A stretch of 64,000 nt of DNA from Sphagnum magellanicum (Eukaryota; Streptophyta; Sphagnopsida; Sphagnales; Sphagnaceae): NCBI GenBank assembly GCA_021904315.1, contig CM038907.1:23195223-23259222 (forward strand), read 5' to 3'. The position numbers and the translations under genes were made by a program. The notes below the pieces were generated by a model. That model worked only from the letters and a program-made list of their open reading frames with translations. It did not search any database and was not told where the DNA came from. Positions 1 through 12,363 of the stretch are shown here, piece by piece (the stretch's first letter is position 1; every line of letters begins with the position of its first letter).

Positions 1-2249
1 AACAACCTCAAAACATTGCCATACCCAAGGTCGAAACCCTAAACTTGAACCCCGTTCGAAACCCTAATATTGAACCCCATTTTTAGTTTGTCTCGTCCAC
101 ACTCTTAGTCTTGATCCAACAAATGTCATCATTCTCTAAAAGATAATTGGACAACTAAATGTTGCTACATAATAAAAGTTCAAGATATTTTCTTTTAAGT
201 GAAATACTTGCATGTTATTCGATACTTGTTGTTGCTAACTATGAGCCTAAACTTGGAGAAATTCAAAGTTGGTGGAGGAGAAAAACAACATAGTTGAGTT
301 ATGAAGGCCCTGGTTGGGTATCTTTTGCATGTTGAATTGTCATATTTTGACAATGATTACCCTTTCAAAAATACTTTTCCATGCCGATATGCCACTTGGC
401 ACTTAAAAAATACTTTTCCTTATGCATATAAATGATAATTCATTTTTAAAACTTGGTAATGGATAATTCTAGCTATTTCCTAGTATTCATTATATTTGAA
501 ATTTTTAATTTTTAATTCATAAATATGAAAAAAAACTTTTTACAAATGTGCAAAAGGCCTTATTTTTGCACAATACATTTAAAATACCACATTAAAAATG
601 TTAATTTTTATTCTTATATATCTAAAAACATGTCCATGTCACAATTGATACATTCATCCAATTATAAATTTCAACATCAATAGTTTTCACATACTTACAA
701 GCCCCCAAAGTTGACATTTTCAATTTCTACATATTCGAACATCCTTTTGTGGCATATTTTAGCATGCTTGGACCCAACAACAAATCCTTGTCGTAACAAA
801 ATTTTGACACAACAAATTACTATCACAATCACATGTGTTTTTTTAGCATTGGGTTGGTGAAAGGGGAGAAAGCTTGCAATGTGATGTACAGGAATAGGCC
901 AGTGTGTGTAACTTAACACAAAATTATTTAGAACTATTTTTTTAGATGTTTAGTTAAGATGGCATTTTAATTTTGAAATATACATTTCTTCTAGATTACG
1001 TGCTAGCTATTTCAACTCCTAACATTGAGTTACCTCGATGTGTCATGTAAACATCCATGTAGGATGTAGTGGCACTTGATACCATATGTGTGGATGTTGA
1101 AATAAATTAAATTTTTTTGCCTTCATGTTATCTATGCTTTTTACCTCCTCCAAGTGTAGTTTGACTTTAAGACACCCAAAATTGGTTAGGCTTATAAAAT
1201 GACATAAAGTTGCATGGCTATAAATATTGTCACCCAAATTGGGATCCATCCCCAAAACAAACAAACTCACCCTAGTTATTAGTTTTAACTATGTTTGCTT
1301 AGATTGGAGACGTCGGATCAGAGAAGTTCAACAATAGTGCTAGTGTTATGGCAACCTAGACAAGGAGAGAGATCAGAAATGGAACTCGCATAGGACGTCG
1401 ACAATAGCAATGGAAGACCATGATTAGAAGATGGGCGATCTGATCAAACCACAATGAGGAAATCAAGAAAAGCTCCAACGAAATCTTGGGATGGTGACCT
1501 GCAAGTATAAAATGCATAAATAAAACAGTAGAGAAGAAAGTGAAGTGGATTTTGAGGGGGGTGGGTGGAAGTGTGAAAGGGAAACAAAAGGCAACAAGAG
1601 CAATGGAGAATAATGATAATAATGCAGACTAATATAACTTGTAACAACTAAGCCGGCCATCGCTAGTGAACTCCTATAATAGCAAGAAAGTTTTGTTTTT
1701 TCCCGGAAAGTCTTCATTCCCTTTTTTTTGGTTTGGTTTTGTTTTGTTAAATTTTTGTTTTGTTGGGTTTGGGTTTTGTTTTGTTTTTTCTTTTCTTTTC
1801 CTTCTTCTTTTTTTATTTAAAAAAAACATTTTTCGAGGGCTGCTTGGGCTTTTGTTTCTTAAGGGTTTTAAGGTGAAGCCTTTTTTTGAATGACCCCCTC
1901 TTTGTGTCCCCTGATAGTTTCGAGATACCCCTTGTCCTCATTGTTCTAGCCTTTGCATTTTAAGTGACCTTTCGAAGCATGTCAAAAATGTTCACCCTCT
2001 TACTCGCTTCATTTCCCAAGCCATCTAGGTTGTTTTATTTTTGTAAATGTCTTCCCCTCTTGTGTTTTTCCTTGGTTATATTCCTCTTGTTTCTTGGGTT
2101 GGCTTCAAGCTTAGTTTAGTTCCATTTTGGGGTTGTTTCAGTTTTGTTTCATGTGCCTTCGTTTGTTTCATAGGATTCTTCGAACCATCCAAAACGAAGT
2201 TAGGTAGGTTTTTCGCTTACCCCTTGACTGAATTGCTCGAGACCTGATG
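1..2249. other. AT-rich intergenic spacer
   Basis: No gene is recognised here. Positions 31-53 and 56-78 are two near-identical units (period 25) each containing the telo-box-like word GAAACCCTAA. From about 1690 to 1890 the + strand is a T/G low-complexity run whose apparent reading frame is nearly all F, L and G, so it is not a credible protein. The short open frames on either strand have biased composition and no family similarity I can see. Confidence 0.6.
31..78. repeat. 25-bp tandem duplication with telo-box-like motif
   Basis: Two units, 31-53 and 56-78, share TCGAAACCCTAA followed by TTGAACCCC. They sit in spacer DNA with no gene nearby, so a promoter role is not supported. Confidence 0.6.
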
Positions 2250-5016
2250 AACAACTAACATGGTTCTTTTTCCTCTTGTCGCCCCATTGGTGTTTGCACT
2301 ATACTCAAAGAGGTTCATGTCAACGAAAGGTTTTTGCTTACCTTAGGAGGTTTATGGTGGGCGATTGGTCTTTTCTTTAGGAAAAGTCTTTGTGTGCCTC
2401 ATGCGCGTCTTGTTTTCACCATTCATGGGAAGATTCTTTGACCATTTTAAGGAAAGCTGGTGAATGCAGTTGCGCTCCCAGAACTTTCCAGCCCATGATG
2501 CCAACTATTCTTTCAAACAACATTATTGTTGCCTAACACCATCTACACTCCCCTCCTTTAGACCTTGTCCCTCCACCTATTTTTTACTATTAGCCTGAGC
2601 ACATTTTTGTCCTAGATAAGGCTTTATTGACCCAAGCCCTAGCCATTGCTCCCCATTTGTCTTCAGGTGGGCTTTATGGGATGATATGTGAGCATCTCTC
2701 GAAATGTTTCATATCAAAGGACCCATCTTGGGGTTTTAGGAATTATCCTAGGCTGTTGTTGTTGTTCGTGGGGATATCCCTAGGTTGGTGGCCATAGTGT
2801 TGGGGTTTAACAAATTGTTGGCAATGGCAAAAGACACTAATGGTTTTTGTCCTTTTGCCATAAGCGAGGTGTTTTTTCGACTTATTAGTTGTTCCATTGT
2901 CTTATAATTTTGGGGGCCATTTTAGGAACACCTATCCCCCCATTAGTTTAAATTATTGACCTTTGGAGGATGTGAAGTATTTGAGCTTTTTTTTACCTAC
3001 ACCTTGATTGGGCTATGATGTAGGTTAACATTAAAAACACTTTAATAACATTTCTCAAGTTGTTATTTTTAGATAATTACGTGATGTTGGGGGGCTTTTG
3101 GCGAACATTGTCCCTTTTAGTAGGTTGTTTTATGGTGTTCATTTTTCTTTTTACTATTAGCATGGGTGGCATGTGGAGGGGGTCACCATTATTAAGTCAT
3201 CTTTAGGCATGAGGCAAAGTGACCCCCTAAGAGGTCCTTTATTTTCTTTGGCCCATTATCGAGCTTTCTTAGAGACCATTGCATGGCCCCTAATTGCATA
3301 TTTCCATCCCTAGCAGATGATATTCACATCGTGGGGTTTATGAGTGAGATTATTCACACCTTTGACCACCTTTCGACCCAATTAACCTTAGTTGGGCTTA
3401 AGGTTAAGGTGTCAAAGTGCAAGCTTTGGAGTCCATCAAGGTATTCTCCAGGCATAAATATTATTTAAGGTTGCACTTTAATCAAAGATGGCTCACGCAT
3501 TTTGGGTGTGCTAGTGGGTTCTTAGGACTTTGCCACACATTTTTTGGATGAAACTTTATCTTAAGACATGGCACATATCAATGATCTTCATATCTTGGGA
3601 GATGCCCAACTTATTTTGGACATTTTGTCCTCATGTGTAGCTTGTCGACCTTTTTATATCACATGGACAATACCCTTTCCTTCTTCCTTCCTATATTTTT
3701 TGGTGAGTTTCAACAAGAGAATTATGTAGGTATGTGAGGAAATTATAGGTTCAGGATTGTGGGAGTATTTTCAAGGCCCTTTAACAAGGTGTCAAGCTTA
3801 ATTACTAATATCCTTTGGTGGTATAGGCCTCTTTTTTATGGAAGATTGTTCCCCATTTTTTTTAATAGGGAGTTGGGCTCTGGTGGTTTTCCTAGGTTTC
3901 GAATTTTTGATAGACCCATTTTGGAAGAATATGTTTATCAGGTTGAAGGGGGTTTGCACCTACTTTAGTCACGCTTACGTGCAACGTGAGATGGCTTTCC
4001 TTTTGTAACTAGGGAGATGCACCATTCTTTTGAGAGTTTGGTAGTTATCGACGCCCGAAGTCTACAAGCATCTTTGATGGACATCCATCACGACACATCC
4101 TTGAAGTCTATCTTGGAAGATGATTCCATTTTTTCAACATCTAAAGCTTGCATTCATTTTTGTTCGGAGGGGGCAAAATTATGGTTGGTTGTTAGGCCAT
4201 CTATCTGTTTGTTTCACATCGCACATTCTATTTTCACCTCAACGTTGCATTTTTGTTTAAGTTTGATTCAACCCTTGACATCTTATATTTTCACGTGTGA
4301 GTGTGGACATGGGTTTGACGCATTTGGCACACACTTACTTCGTTGCCAATTTGGAAATCAGTGGATAACCACACATGATGCCATTTAAGATGTCATGTAT
4401 GCCCTCATTTGAAAAAGTGGGCACGTTGTATGGAAAGAACAATGATATGTTTCCTATGTCGAATTAGTAACCATCACATTAGTAACAAAAACCTGGTCCT
4501 TTCGGATCATGTAGAGATTGGCTCATTATGAAACTTAATGTCATCGTTAAGATTCGCAAATATAGAGGGCTTCATGAGGGACACCAATTTATTCCAATGG
4601 CCATGGAGGTGCACGGTGCACCTAGGTGTGATATGGATTGTTTCATTAAGGAATGTGCTTGTCTTTTCCATGATAGACAATCAAGAGGTCATTTATTTAT
4701 TTATTTTTTATTCAATTTTTAAAACAACATGTTACTATTGCTCTTCAACAAGCTTTAGCCTCTGTTATAGAGAGGAAAATTGCGTTGGCGGGTGATGTTT
4801 GTTTTAGACCTCCCATTACTATTAAATCTCATGATTTGCATGTAGGTGACATTAGAAGGGACATGGGTGAGATAACTTCCTACCACGAGAAGGATTACCT
4901 TTTCTCCTTTTTTTTTGTTCATGGGGGTTGTGCATCTTTTGGCCTTTCTTTGGCCTTCCCTTTTTGTCTCTCTTATGATGGTTCCTACCATCCATCTTTT
5001 ATTGGATTTTTGTGAC
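2250..5016 (+). mobile_element. Decayed non-LTR retrotransposon (LINE) with reverse transcriptase and restriction-like-endonuclease region
   Basis: Fragments of one polyprotein can be followed along the + strand in shifting frames with many stops, so the copy is dead. Around 2790-2910 there is RT-like sequence around an AMAKDTNGFCPFAISEVFFR stretch. At 3283-3468 lies the palm with the catalytic-type motif LADDIHIVG, followed by a VGLKVKVSKCKLWSPS stretch typical of the RT region after the active site. Downstream, 4017-4388 contains CECG...H...C spacing, the CCHC-type knuckle that precedes the PD-(D/E)XK endonuclease in R2/NeSL-like LINEs. The stretch at 4528-4680 contains VKIRKYRGLHEGHQFIPMAM followed by EVHGA. 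The tail continues to about 5016. No terminal repeats or target-site duplication were identified, and the 5' end is arbitrary. The family assignment to restriction-like-endonuclease LINEs is from the motif pattern only. Confidence 0.78.
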
Positions 5017-5575
5017 ATTTAGGTTATTAAAACATGAATAAATTCTATGGTTCCATTCCTTGTTCTGCTATTTTCACTTGTTCCATGAAAATTTTCAAAG
5101 GGTGACAAGAAAGGAAGACTCAAATCAAAAAAGTGGTGGGTTTTGGGGGAAAAGAAGGGGGGAATACATGAATAAATAAGGTGTGTTATACACAATGGCC
5201 TTGCCATTAATTTAATATCAACAATTGATATTATATGATAAATTGGTCATAACTAGGAGATTTTTAAAAAAAATCTATTTTAATGTACATCATCATGTTG
5301 TTGTAAAAGAAAAAATTGTAATGGTTTTATTTTCAGTTTTTAATATCACATTAGTTATGAGGAACCCAAAAGAGATTTCGCATTAAATGATGACATGTTT
5401 TAGGAACCTATCTAAACATTTAAAAAATTGATACTAGACCAATAGAGAAATGTCGCAACATGATTTTCAATTGTTTTTGGTAAATTTAATGATTTAAAAA
5501 ATGTAAATCAAAATGTCAAAAGATGAAATGTGAATCTTTTTACAAACAGATTAGGATGAATCATTTCACCTAATC

Positions 5576-5848
5576 TCTAGGGGGCAAAATCCCTTGAAAG
5601 CTACTATTATACTCCATAATGAATCTAAAACACAATATCCTTGCTTTGGTAGGCAAGGCCAATAAATAAATAAATGAATAATATGTAGAGAGAGCGAGAT
5701 AGATATTCCAAACAAGGAAACAATGATATACTCCATAATGAATCTAAAACACAATATCCTTGCTTTGGTAGGCAAGGCCAATAAATGAATAAATAAAATA
5801 AATAATTAAAATGTAGAGAGAGAAAGATAGATATTCCAAACAAGGAAA
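5576..5848 (-). repeat. Partial, tandemly duplicated copy of a dispersed repeat
   Basis: The segment ACTCCATAATGAATCTAAAA through GGTAGGCAAGGCC occurs at about 5610-5660 and again at about 5730-5779, each followed by an AATAAAT-rich tract and a GTAGAGAGAG...GATATTCCAAACAAGGAAACA segment, giving a duplication with a period of about 120 bp. The same word is found at the ends of the repeat copies at 48341-48645 and 63084-63402, so this is a truncated, locally duplicated member of that dispersed family. Confidence 0.7.
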
Positions 5849-5936
5849 CATGAAGAAGCATAAAAGTGTAGTAAAAACTAGAGTGAAACAAGGAAACATG
5901 AAGAAGCATAATAAGTGTAGTAAAAACTAGAGTGAA
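5837..5936. repeat. 48-bp tandem duplication
   Basis: Two consecutive near-identical units start with AAACAAGGAAACATGAAGAA and end with GTAGTAAAAACTAGAGTG. They differ by an insertion of one or two bases. They directly follow the duplicated dispersed-repeat fragment. Confidence 0.75.
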
Positions 5937-6676
5937 ACTTTGACAAAAGAGGTGAGGAAGCGCCTCTCATGTGGTGCCTTTATGACACACACCGCACAGC
6001 CAGTTAGTCAGGATTTGGTTCTAACGCGGTGAACACAGAAATCCTTCTTTCTTTCTTTCCAAGTGCGTACCGACTGCAACAACAAAAAAAAAAAAAACAC
6101 ATACATTTATACACGCGCAGACACACAAAGAAACGCTTTTGATTAAACGAGTAGGCTAGTTCCCACCTAATCAATTTCAAGTAGTCGTCAAAACAAACGC
6201 GTCATCCGCAATCTTTGGAGTGTTTCTTGCAATACACAACACTGTTTGTTTGTTGTGCCTGAGATTGACTCTGTTGTTGATGTTGTCGTCGACGACTTCG
6301 TTATTCATATCATTCATATCATTGTTCTTGCTTTATCTCGGGGGTTTTTTTTTCCCCCCTCCCTCTTGTTGGTTTTAATATTCAAGCTTGTTGTTGTTTA
6401 TGCTGTTGCTGTGGGGGTCATGATTCTTGTGTCAATTCTTCTTATCTTTTCGATTCTTGTTGCCATGAGCTGCTGTTAGATCTAGTCTCTTCTTTTTGTG
6501 GTCGTTGTTGTTTGCTGTGGAAGGAGGTGATACCCATTTGGTAGTTTTTTTTTTTTGGTTTAGCTTTGGGTTTGGGCTTTTCTTGTTTCTTAAGCTTCAT
6601 ATTTCCCGCCTCAGTTTGTTTTTTTTCTTTTGTTTGGATTTTGTTTTGTTCCGGCTGAAGATCATCGGTCGTTGCA

Positions 6677-6716
6677 AGGCCAGGCAAAGGCAAAGGCAAG
6701 GCAAGGCAAGGCAAGA
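6677..6716. repeat. (GGCAA)n / (GGCAAA)n microsatellite
   Basis: Consecutive GGCAAA and GGCAA units on the + strand lie upstream of the bZIP gene, probably in its promoter or leader. Confidence 0.8.
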
Positions 6717-8286
6717 GGCGATCCGATGCGATGCATTGGGGTTGTTTCTCTTGTCTCCCGTTGCAGTGTGAAGCGTACTACTACAGGTCTCACAGTTTCG
6801 CAGATTTTGTCGAGACCTCCTCCCTCGTTCCTGCATTGTAATAACCTCTTGGGACGCTGAAAATTCCCAAACACTATTATTATTATTGTTGTTGTTGTTT
6901 TTTTTTTGCGCGTCCCTCGAGTTTTATATTGTTTTCTTCTTTTTCTTCTTCTCTCTCTTCGTCTTCTTTGGGTGTTGGGTGTTGTGGGTGTTCTATACTG
7001 TTGTTGCTTGCTGAGTGGCAGATCTACATATTACTACCCATGATCTGCGTGAATCTATTATGAAACTTACTTATTTAGTGTAATCCAAATCCTCCACTGC
7101 AATGCTGGTTTTCTTCCACGGGCATCGTGTTGTTGTTGTTGTTGCACAAGTTTCATGCTTCGTGACTTTCAGGAAAAAGAAAAAATAATTTGCTTAGCTC
7201 AAGACTAATAAGCTAGCTACCAAGGAATCATTCCGAGATCGTATACACAAATTAGAGCACACAGATCGAGTACCTAGTATCGTCTTGGCGCCTACATACA
7301 TCGCGAGCAATGGAGGAGTACTCAAACCATTGAGGAGTATGTATGTGCGATGGTAAGTATCTCTCAGAAGCACACATCTTCGCTGAAAATAGGAATGCTC
7401 GGGAAAAGCCAAGCAATTCTTAGATCTTGTGTGTCCAGTGAGTGTCGTAGCTGCTACATTTTGCTTTCCCCTGTAGAGACCCACCTGAAAACCAAACTTC
7501 TGATGCTTTGCACTTTGGATACCTAATGGGGCTTTTGATGAAGCATTTCTATGTGGGTTTAAGGAACGAAGAAGGGAGCCACATGATTGATCGCAAGCTA
7601 CTGTAAAGAAAAGAAGACTAAAGTGGCATGAAAAATGGCACAGGAGATAATGACAAGTGTTTGTGGTTTCTCTGGTCAGTCAAGTGTTGTGAGTACCATC
7701 AAAGAGGTCTTTCAAGAGCTTAGGGTTTTGTCTCGGTACATGGTGCCTGATGAAGTTGCAGAGAATGATAGGGATTGTGATATGTGTCCCTCTCACAGTT
7801 GGCATCTGTGGATGCAAAACCCTAGGATGGATTAGCCCAACTATAATCTGTAATCTGAACCTAGATGCACTTACAATGTGGGGATGTCTGGTTGATGCTG
7901 TCTGCTTCTGTATGATCCAGTGATGGCAACCTTTCATTTGATCAGAGCTGTAGCTAGTAGTTTTCAGGCATGAAGTTAGGGATGAAGGGAATCAAGTAAG
8001 ACTATGTGGGACAATGGCCAGCTCCTTTGACCGATGGTGAAGTGTGCACAGATTGGCCACAGACAGAAGCTGTTTGATCTATAGTTCTGGGAGTTGTGAT
8101 GTTTTCTGTCAATGACGTGAGTTCTATTTATGTGTCCAGGGAATGCACTGGGATAAATGAAGAAGTGCAGCTTCTTCTGTAGGGTGAAATAACCATCCTG
8201 GTTCCCAGTTATCATCACACATTGAAAGGTGGATAGTAAGGTCAAAGAAGAATCATCTCAGACAGAGAAAGAAAGCAAAGAGAAGA

Positions 8287-11200
8287 ATGGCCAGCCAAGG
8301 TGGTCAAGGGGATGGGTGGCCAGTGAACAGTTGGTCATTCCCTATGAACCCATCTCACCTTCCTCCCAAGATCCCTGCATTTCCAGGATTTGGATCAGCT
8401 CAAGTTCTTGAATCAACTGCTGCTGGTCACTCCTCAGTCTCATTGATTCATGGTGGGATCCATAAGCGTACTCCATCAGCAGGGTATCTCTCCCAGGTAC
8501 TTCAACTTGACTTTCCATTCCAATTTCAGGTTTGTATCATGTGCCTGCTTGAACCAAGCCCAAACTGCTGATTGGTATTCCACCTAAACACTTCCACTGT
8601 TGTCCAGAGATTGCAGCTAATTGTGGGTTTTGCAATGCTCAGACACAATCCTCTTGGATGGATGAAATACTGGATGTGCCTGAAGGCCTGTTCAAACCTG
8701 GCTCCCATCGGCGGTCTGCTAGTGAGTCTATGGTCTTTCTGAATACAGGCCATGCCGATTTTTCCTATGAAAACTTAGGTGAAGAGCAGTTTGATTCTCA
8801 AAGTGCAGCCTTGATGCATTCCCACAGTGGCTCTTTGGACTTTGACAGGTACAGAAAAAAGGGTCTTCAGGGCTGATTATTTAGTTTGTACCAGAGGCAA
8901 TCAACTTATACCATGTGGATATGTTTTGTACCGGCACTCAGTAGATTTATTTTCCCAACATCTACTGGCTGGAGCTTGCATTTGCCATTGCACTATTCAC
9001 CATTGTTGTTTTTCTGTGCTTATGGCTTTTCATAACCACATATGCTGGTGATTGGAGATGGAGCCATTTGTTGATGAATTTCCTGCTTGAAATACAGGCT
9101 TGATGACGATGAGCTCATGTCTCTGTTTGAGAATGACAGCAATTCTGCACTGAAGCAACAGCAGCACCAGGGTAACAAGAACTCCAAGCCAGAGTTAGCC
9201 ACTAATGTAGTAGCTTCTGTGAGCACTGCAGGCCATAGCTCTGGGGTCAACACCTGGACATTAGAGAGAGGTCCTACCCCTGCATCAAAAATTGAAAAGC
9301 CATCAACTCCCTCTGAAAGCAACAGCCCCAGTGAAGTGTCAAATGAGGAGGCCAAAGCAGGAGGGCCAGAAAAGTTGAAGGGTGAACCAGAAGTGCAAAG
9401 TACAGGGGATGGGGACAGTTTTACACAGCCTTTTTCCAAAGTGGAGTTGCAGCAGGCATTGGCTGGGCTTGATTCCAGTCTAGATCCAAAAAGAGCCAAG
9501 AGGTGAGCAAGCTTTGATCGAGAAAAAATGCCTCTAATGTACCAACTATACTTTGTACCATTTTCAGTTGTTCTCTCAGTCCAAAACTTCTTTCATCAAT
9601 ATGATTGTGTGTCAGCCATGTGGTTGACCTATTCTTCCTCAGGGTATCATAGATGCAACTGAAGTCTACTCAACTGTTGATGCATGTAGAATAGTCTGAT
9701 AAATAAGGTTCTGCACTTTTCAGAATACTGGCAAACAGGCAGTCAGCACAGCGTTCCCGAGTTCGCAAGCTACAGTATATATCTGAGCTGGAGAGAAGTG
9801 TGACAGCTCTCCAGGTATTTTTTATGACTGCTTCTTCTGGAAGTCGATGCCTGTTACAGCTCCAACCACATTCAGTTGCATTCTTTTCTCCTCTTTTTCT
9901 GTCACCTTTTTGCTTAACTTGTCTCTCTGCTGTGTTGTGTGTGATATGTTTTAACCAGTCTCAAGTCCTTCCAAGTCATGACATTGGGTTACTTTTAACT
10001 ATGGACTCTTGTCTAGTACTTCCATAGAGATTCAGTAGAAGCTGAGGTTATTGGTACATTCTCCTTTCAAAGGTGCAGCTTTTGAGTAACTGGGATGGAT
10101 ACATCATCTTCTTCTCATAGAACAGTTGAGGCGGATGAATATGAACTTGTCTTGTTCTGATGCACATGTTTTGTACAACCCATGATCCAATACCTCTTTT
10201 CTGATGGTTTTCCTAAATTTTGCAATGTGGCAGACAGAGATTGCCACTATGATTCCTCAGGTTGATTTCTATGAGCATCAGAGAGTTGTCTTGAATGCAG
10301 ACAACAACACAATCAAGCAGAGGATTGCAACTCTTGCGCAGGATCAATGCTTCAAAGATGGTATGTAGTAACCACGCCTTTTCCTCTTGTAGCTCTTGGA
10401 TTTAACCATTTAACCAAAAGTCATAGGGGTCTTTTGTGTGATATCTTTGATAAACGTATGCAACCAGGGTATGCAGGTATTGACATGATCCATATGTCTT
10501 GGATTCATTCCAATATATCTATTACTGCTAAGCTGGACATTATCCATAATTGGCTTTGTAGTTCTAAAATTTTCTCCATTTCGTAGGTGGTCAGTCTGAT
10601 TGTCCTTCTGAAGAAAAAAGTCTACCAGGATCTAAAAAATCTCTTAAAGAGGACCAGAGATTTGCTCAGCAAAGTAATTCCTTTTTGCTATTTTAGTGGT
10701 CAGATTTTTCTGAATGATGTCTTGTAAGTGGGGAGCTTTCTTGGTCTTCGTTTGTATAACCCTTTTGCATGCTAAATTCTGTTCCTCATGTGCCTCAGTT
10801 TTTTGTTGTTGTTTTTTATCTTCTCTTCCCCCTGTGTTTTCCCTTCTTTGGTGTAGACTAGATTCTCAAGGTGAGTGTGTTTTGGCAGCACATAATGATG
10901 CATTGAAGAAAGAGATCCAAAGGCTGCGGCAGCTCTACCAGCAGCAACAGTTGCAACAGCCAGTGAGTACTCTTTGGCCACCTCTCTCCTCTCTTCTCCT
11001 TTTAATCCACACCAGTGACTGCTCCTCAAGTCTTTACTGTGTTTTTGGGTGTCTTGTCTCCTCTGTTTCCTATTTGCTGATATGTTGTTAGTCTGATATC
11101 TCTATTACTTTCTCATACATCGGGTCATCCCTCAAGTCAAAGCAGTTTGACTTAAATACTGAAATGCTTGTGAGGAGTTCTCAATCCTTATGAAGATAAC

Positions 11201-11821
11201 TTTAGAACATGCAAAAATCTGTGACTTTGTGGTATGCAGTCTATCCACTCTAGCTAACTAATCATGAAAGATGGATGTACCTCCAGCATGCCAAATCAGA
11301 TGGTTTACAGGACTTAGGGTTAGAGTTTAGGGCTTAGGGTTTATTCATTGTTGTAGAGATCATGGCAAAGGCTAGAAAACAGGAGTTAATTAGCCAGAAG
11401 TTCAAAGTGGAAAGGGTCGAATTGTCTGCTAAGATTATGCTTAAAACTTTCTGTAGGTAGACAACATTCATAATCCTCACTCTAATGGATGTTGCTATGA
11501 TAACAGCAGCAACAAACTTTGCCATCCACTGGTTATGAATACCAGCAGCAACAGTTCAGCAACCCAGATTTGGGTGCCACCCATCAGAGTGAGCTCAACA
11601 TGGGGGAACTAAATGCATTTTCAGGTGGTGTACTGCAGTCTTCAGATGAACAATTCATGTTTAATGGAAGCTGTGGCCTGTCACCAACGCACTCACATTC
11701 AAGGTCCCTCTTCCTCCCGCATGGGCTCAATGGCATGATACCTGCAAGCTGTATGCTCCCTGCTAATGGCAACGGGTTGGAAGGAAGTATGTTGGGAGAA
11801 TACATGGTGCACAATTCCTGA
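8287..11821 (+). CDS. Group E basic leucine zipper transcription factor (bZIP34/bZIP61-like)
   Basis: A nuclear DNA-binding regulator. Seven exons close in phase: 8287-8496, 8643-8848, 9098-9502, 9724-9814, 10234-10360, 10889-10962 and 11507-11821, giving 475 residues. The basic region (about residues 272-295) carries N278-x7-R286 in the context ILANRQSAQRSRVRK. The zipper follows with heptad positions L296, L303, M310, Y317, L324, I331 and L338. P312 lies in the third heptad, a hallmark of Arabidopsis bZIP34/61, which are reported not to homodimerise and to need a partner. The N-terminal 270 residues are polar and Ser/Pro/Gln-rich, with a conserved-looking SSWMDEILDVPE segment near residue 73. 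After the zipper comes a Gln-rich and then Gly/Ser/His-rich tail. An intron interrupts the basic region inside the Arg codon before ILANR. The start is the first ATG of this frame after a stop, with purine-rich leader AGAGAAGAATGG. Family assignment is confident; target genes are unknown. Confidence 0.93.
11318..11342. repeat. Interstitial telomere-type repeat
   Basis: Degenerate TTAGGGTTAGAGTTTAGGG-type units lie in intron 6 of the bZIP gene. Plant telomeres are usually TTTAGGG. The tract is too short to be a former chromosome end by itself. Confidence 0.6.
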
Positions 11822-12341
11822 CCAAAACTGCGCCAATCCCATAAATCTCAAGAAAAAAAAAGAAAATTTGCCCTGACCAGGGCTCACACTGTAGGTCCCA
11901 TTTTGGAGGAGGAGCAGAATACCAATTCTTTGAGCAGGTGGAATAAGGGGTTGAAATTTTGACCTCACAATTGGATTAGGTCTAGTCATTCAGGCTGCTC
12001 CTTGCAGGAAAAATGTAGCAAAAGCTTTAGTGCTCCCAATTGGGGCTTGGCAACATTACTCTGGAGACTCTATAGGGATTTTCACTTCTGTAGTATCTGC
12101 TGCTCAAACAAAACCATTACAAATTCTATGGGATACATGTCCCTTTGATACAGATTTGCAAGTTACTGTAAGGTAATGCTTTGGCATCCAAACGTTTGCC
12201 AAACCCCTTGACTATGGTATGCAGGAAGGCTTTCCTTTCAAAAACGCTATCCATAGCAAAACCCACGATGTATCTGGATACTCTTGGGAGCTTATGGTTG
12301 TCATACTGTTGCAGAAATTTACAGACCGACACCCACAAGCC

Positions 12342-12363
12342 ATCATCATCATCATCATCATCC
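12342..12363. repeat. (ATC)n microsatellite
   Basis: Seven or so consecutive ATC units on the + strand, in the downstream flank of the bZIP gene. Confidence 0.8.

Larger units (their letters stand above)
5017..8286. other. Spacer with tandem repeats and presumed promoter/leader of the bZIP gene
   Basis: 5017-5570 is AT-rich with nothing recognisable. 5576-5940 holds the tandem repeats listed separately. From about 5940 the composition becomes more balanced, with T/C- and GTT-rich tracts (about 6240-7150) and a GGCAA microsatellite at 6677-6716. That fits a promoter and long transcribed leader for the bZIP gene whose ATG is at 8287. Whether an intron lies in this leader cannot be told from sequence alone. 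Short open frames around 6246-6860 are low complexity and overlap on both strands. An ATG-initiated 66-codon frame at 7635-7835 could be an upstream ORF. Confidence 0.5.

Noticed and set aside
9020-9499. 159-codon open frame on the minus strand
   Set aside because: It is the exact antisense shadow of bZIP exon 3, which has family similarity and consistent splice phases.
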